Positions 5,667 to 6,965 of a DNA stretch of 6,965 nucleotides are shown here, piece by piece. The position numbers and the translations under genes were made by a program. How positions within the stretch are numbered: position 1 is the first letter of the stretch; each line of letters opens with the position of its first letter. The notes under the pieces are model-generated. The model was given only the letters and a program-made list of their open reading frames with translations. It ran no database searches and had not been told where the DNA came from. The DNA comes from a bacterium UBP1_UBA4783 (GTDB taxonomy: Bacteria > Krumholzibacteriota > Krumholzibacteriia > Krumholzibacteriales > Krumholzibacteriaceae), in assembly GCA_002403075.1 (NCBI GenBank), contig DHHB01000068.1, positions 2,522 through 9,486 of the forward strand. The letters are read 5' to 3'.

Positions 5667-6727
5667 GACGGATCTCGACCATGTTCGCGCTCGCGGCGGC
5701 CGCGCTCGCCATCGCCGGCGTGTACGTCGGCTTCCTCTACTACGGCGAGGAGCGGATCCCGGGCGCGGAGCGCGTCGAGATCAGGGTGCTCCCCGGCATG
5801 TATCTCAGCGACGTCGAACGCAAGCTCGTCGAGGCGGATCTCCTCGATCACCCGCGGCTCTTCCGCTGGGTCGCCGTCGCGACCGGCAGGGACAAGAAGG
5901 TGCAGGCGGGGCGCTACATGTTTCTCCGCGGCCAGAGCGTCGCGCGCATGCTCGACAAGCTCGCGCGCGCCGAGTTCGAGATCACGAGGCTCGTCGTCCC
6001 CGAGGGGTTCACGCTGCGCGAGATCGCGAGATCGGCGTGGCGCGAGGTCGAGGTCGATTCGGCGCAGTTCCACCGTCTCGCCCTGAACCCCGATTTCGCC
6101 CGCGAGCTCGGCATCAACGCGCCGACGCTCGAGGGGTACCTCTTCCCCGACACCTACAACCTGAGCTGGCCCCTCACCTCGCGCGACGTCGTGCGGCTCA
6201 TGGTGCGGCGATTCCGCGAGGTCTACGACGAGCACATCGCCCTCTACGCCAAAAGCACCGGCCTTTCGACGAACGAAATCGTGACGCTCGCCTCGATCGT
6301 GCAGGCCGAGGCGCAGCGCGCTTCCGAGATGCCGCGCATCGCCGCCGTGTACTACAACCGCCTGCGCAAGGGGCTCCGCCTCGAGGCGGACCCGACCGTG
6401 GCCTACGCCCTCGGCGGGGTGCGCCGCGGCCTGAAGTACAGCGATCTCAAGGTGGAGTCGCCGTACAACACCTACCGGACGAAGGGGCTCCCGCCCGGAC
6501 CGATCTGCAGCCCGGGGCGCGCGGCCCTCGAGGCCGCCGTCCGACCGCTCGAGGGCTGCGACGACCTCTACTTCGTCGCGGCGGGGGACGGCACGCACTT
6601 TTTCTCGCGCACGCACGACGACCACGTGAAGGCGAAACGTCTCGCGCGCGCGATGAGGGACACGATCCCCGATGCGACACCGGAACCTCCGAAAGAGCCC
6701 GAAACGGGCGCGGGCGAAGTCGAGTAA
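5663..6727 (+). CDS. mltG: Endolytic peptidoglycan transglycosylase MltG (YceG family)
   Basis: A 354-residue inner-membrane enzyme that cuts nascent glycan strands and is thought to set where synthesis ends. One N-terminal membrane anchor (about 6-27) follows a short basic start (MRR). A small LysM-like region (about 37-100: VEIRVLPGMYLSDVERKL... and AGRYMF) precedes the catalytic YceG domain. The catalytic segment is LASIVQAEAQRASEMPRIAAVYYNRL (209-234); E216 aligns with E. coli catalytic E218, while Q214 replaces the other glutamate of the common VEKE motif. LRLEADPTVAYAL (238-250), SPYNTYRTKGLPPGPICSPG (266-285) and YFVAAGDGTHFFSRTHDDH (303-321) are also diagnostic. The acidic, proline-rich tail (about 337-354) lies beyond the domain and overlaps the start of the next gene. 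ATG 5663 overlaps the ruvX stop; GGGAG at 5649-5653 is well spaced. ATG 5681 is a weaker alternative. Confidence 0.96.
   Translation: MRRISTMFALAAAALAIAGVYVGFLYYGEERIPGAERVEIRVLPGMYLSDVERKLVEADLLDHPRLFRWVAVATGRDKKVQAGRYMFLRGQSVARMLDKLARAEFEITRLVVPEGFTLREIARSAWREVEVDSAQFHRLALNPDFARELGINAPTLEGYLFPDTYNLSWPLTSRDVVRLMVRRFREVYDEHIALYAKSTGLSTNEIVTLASIVQAEAQRASEMPRIAAVYYNRLRKGLRLEADPTVAYALGGVRRGLKYSDLKVESPYNTYRTKGLPPGPICSPGRAALEAAVRPLEGCDDLYFVAAGDGTHFFSRTHDDHVKAKRLARAMRDTIPDATPEPPKEPETGAGEVE
6655..6660 (+). promoter_or_regulatory. Candidate Shine-Dalgarno of the LarE-like gene, inside mltG
   Basis: GAGGGA lies 11 bases before ATG 6672. A TGA at 6654-6656 closes the frame just upstream, so no earlier start is possible. 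Being inside a coding region, the purine run could be coincidental. Confidence 0.4.
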
Positions 6728-6965
6728 ACTCACCGTCGGCCGCGTCGCGACGCCGGGCCGCGCGACCGCGAATGGCGCGACCTCGGGCAGAGCGGCCCCG
6801 CGCCCCGCAGCCGCCGCAAAGCTCGCGCGCCTCGAGCGGATACTCTCCCGCTGCGGGAGCGCGCTCGTCGCCTTCTCGGGAGGAGTCGATTCGACGTTTC
6901 TCCTGAGCGTCGCGCGGGACATCCTCGGAAAGAACCTGCGTGCGGTCACCGCCGCTTCCCCCGTC
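6672..6965 (+). CDS. larE: PP-loop ATP pyrophosphatase, LarE-type sulfur transferase (5' part, runs off window)
   Basis: The frame is open from ATG 6672 to the window end (98 codons). The recognisable part is KLARLERILSRCGSALVAFSGGVDSTFLL and on to a final AVTAASPV. SGGVDS (69-74) is the ATP-binding PP-loop. The combination 'VAFSGGVDS' plus 'LG...AVTA.SP' fits LarE, which donates its own cysteine sulfur to the nickel-pincer cofactor of lactate racemase; related PP-loop enzymes (NAD synthase, QueC, TilS) fit less well. No ATG, GTG or TTG occurs in frame between 6675 and the PP-loop, so ATG 6672 is the only standard start. It lies 56 bases inside mltG, in the +1 frame, and gives an Arg/Lys/Ala/Pro-rich extension of some 50 residues that the family does not need. 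A lost base between a start at ATG 6772 (another frame) and the conserved part is an alternative. Most of the domain, including the sulfur-donor cysteine region, is outside the window. Confidence 0.75.
   Translation, partial: MRHRNLRKSPKRARAKSSKLTVGRVATPGRATANGATSGRAAPRPAAAAKLARLERILSRCGSALVAFSGGVDSTFLLSVARDILGKNLRAVTAASPV

Noticed and set aside
6743..6752. The palindrome CGTCGCGACG after mltG as an operator or attachment site.
   Set aside because: It lies within the probable LarE N-terminal coding stretch, is made of common GC-rich words, and has no repeat partner.
5633..6949. A 438-codon minus-strand open frame opposite mltG.
   Set aside because: MltG motifs on the plus strand are unambiguous; the antisense product is low-complexity with no recognisable domain.
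1..6965. A mobile element, phage, defence island or CRISPR array.
   Set aside because: No transposase, integrase, direct-repeat array or defence gene is present; all genes are core housekeeping or signalling genes in one orientation.

Overview
The window is GC-rich bacterial chromosomal DNA, with codon third positions mostly G or C. It is packed with genes on the + strand: eight complete genes and one truncated gene at each end. Intergenic gaps run from overlaps to about 50 bases. I see no tRNA, rRNA, CRISPR array, insertion sequence or convincing promoter or terminator. The order ileS / DksA-TraR zinc-finger gene / lspA is one I associate with the Bacteroidota-Chlorobiota (FCB) side of the bacteria. 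The ileS tail looks like the long IleS type. A lipoprotein signal peptidase and a lytic transglycosylase fit an organism with a peptidoglycan envelope. A GC-rich member of an FCB-related or candidate phylum is my best guess, but the window does not fix the taxonomy.

Layout: (1) 2-130, the end of isoleucyl-tRNA synthetase. (2) 161-580, a DksA/TraR-type C4 zinc-finger protein. (3) 584-1072, lspA, signal peptidase II. (4) 1069-2043, rluD, 23S rRNA pseudouridine synthase, GTG start overlapping the lspA stop. (5) 2076-5225, a partner-switching module: STAS antagonist (RsbV/SpoIIAA-like), GHKL serine kinase (RsbW/SpoIIAB-like), and a large membrane-bound PP2C phosphatase (RsbU/SpoIIE-like) with about nine membrane segments plus a GAF-like domain. 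(6) 5235-5666, ruvX. (7) 5663-6727, mltG, overlapping ruvX by ATGA. (8) 6672 to the window end, the 5' part of a LarE-type PP-loop protein whose only usable start lies inside mltG.

How they fit together: translation and rRNA maturation (ileS, rluD, ruvX) and envelope biogenesis (lspA, mltG) form a housekeeping backbone. A complete sensory phosphatase/kinase/antagonist switch sits in its middle. The phosphatase should sense a membrane or periplasmic cue and dephosphorylate the STAS protein, which then titrates the kinase away from its client. No sigma factor or other client is encoded here, so the output is unknown.

The points most worth a second look are two related 20-base hairpins, one before the STAS gene and one before the phosphatase gene, whose single differing stem pair is changed compensatorily; the unusual start and basic extension of the LarE-like protein; and the switch module itself.
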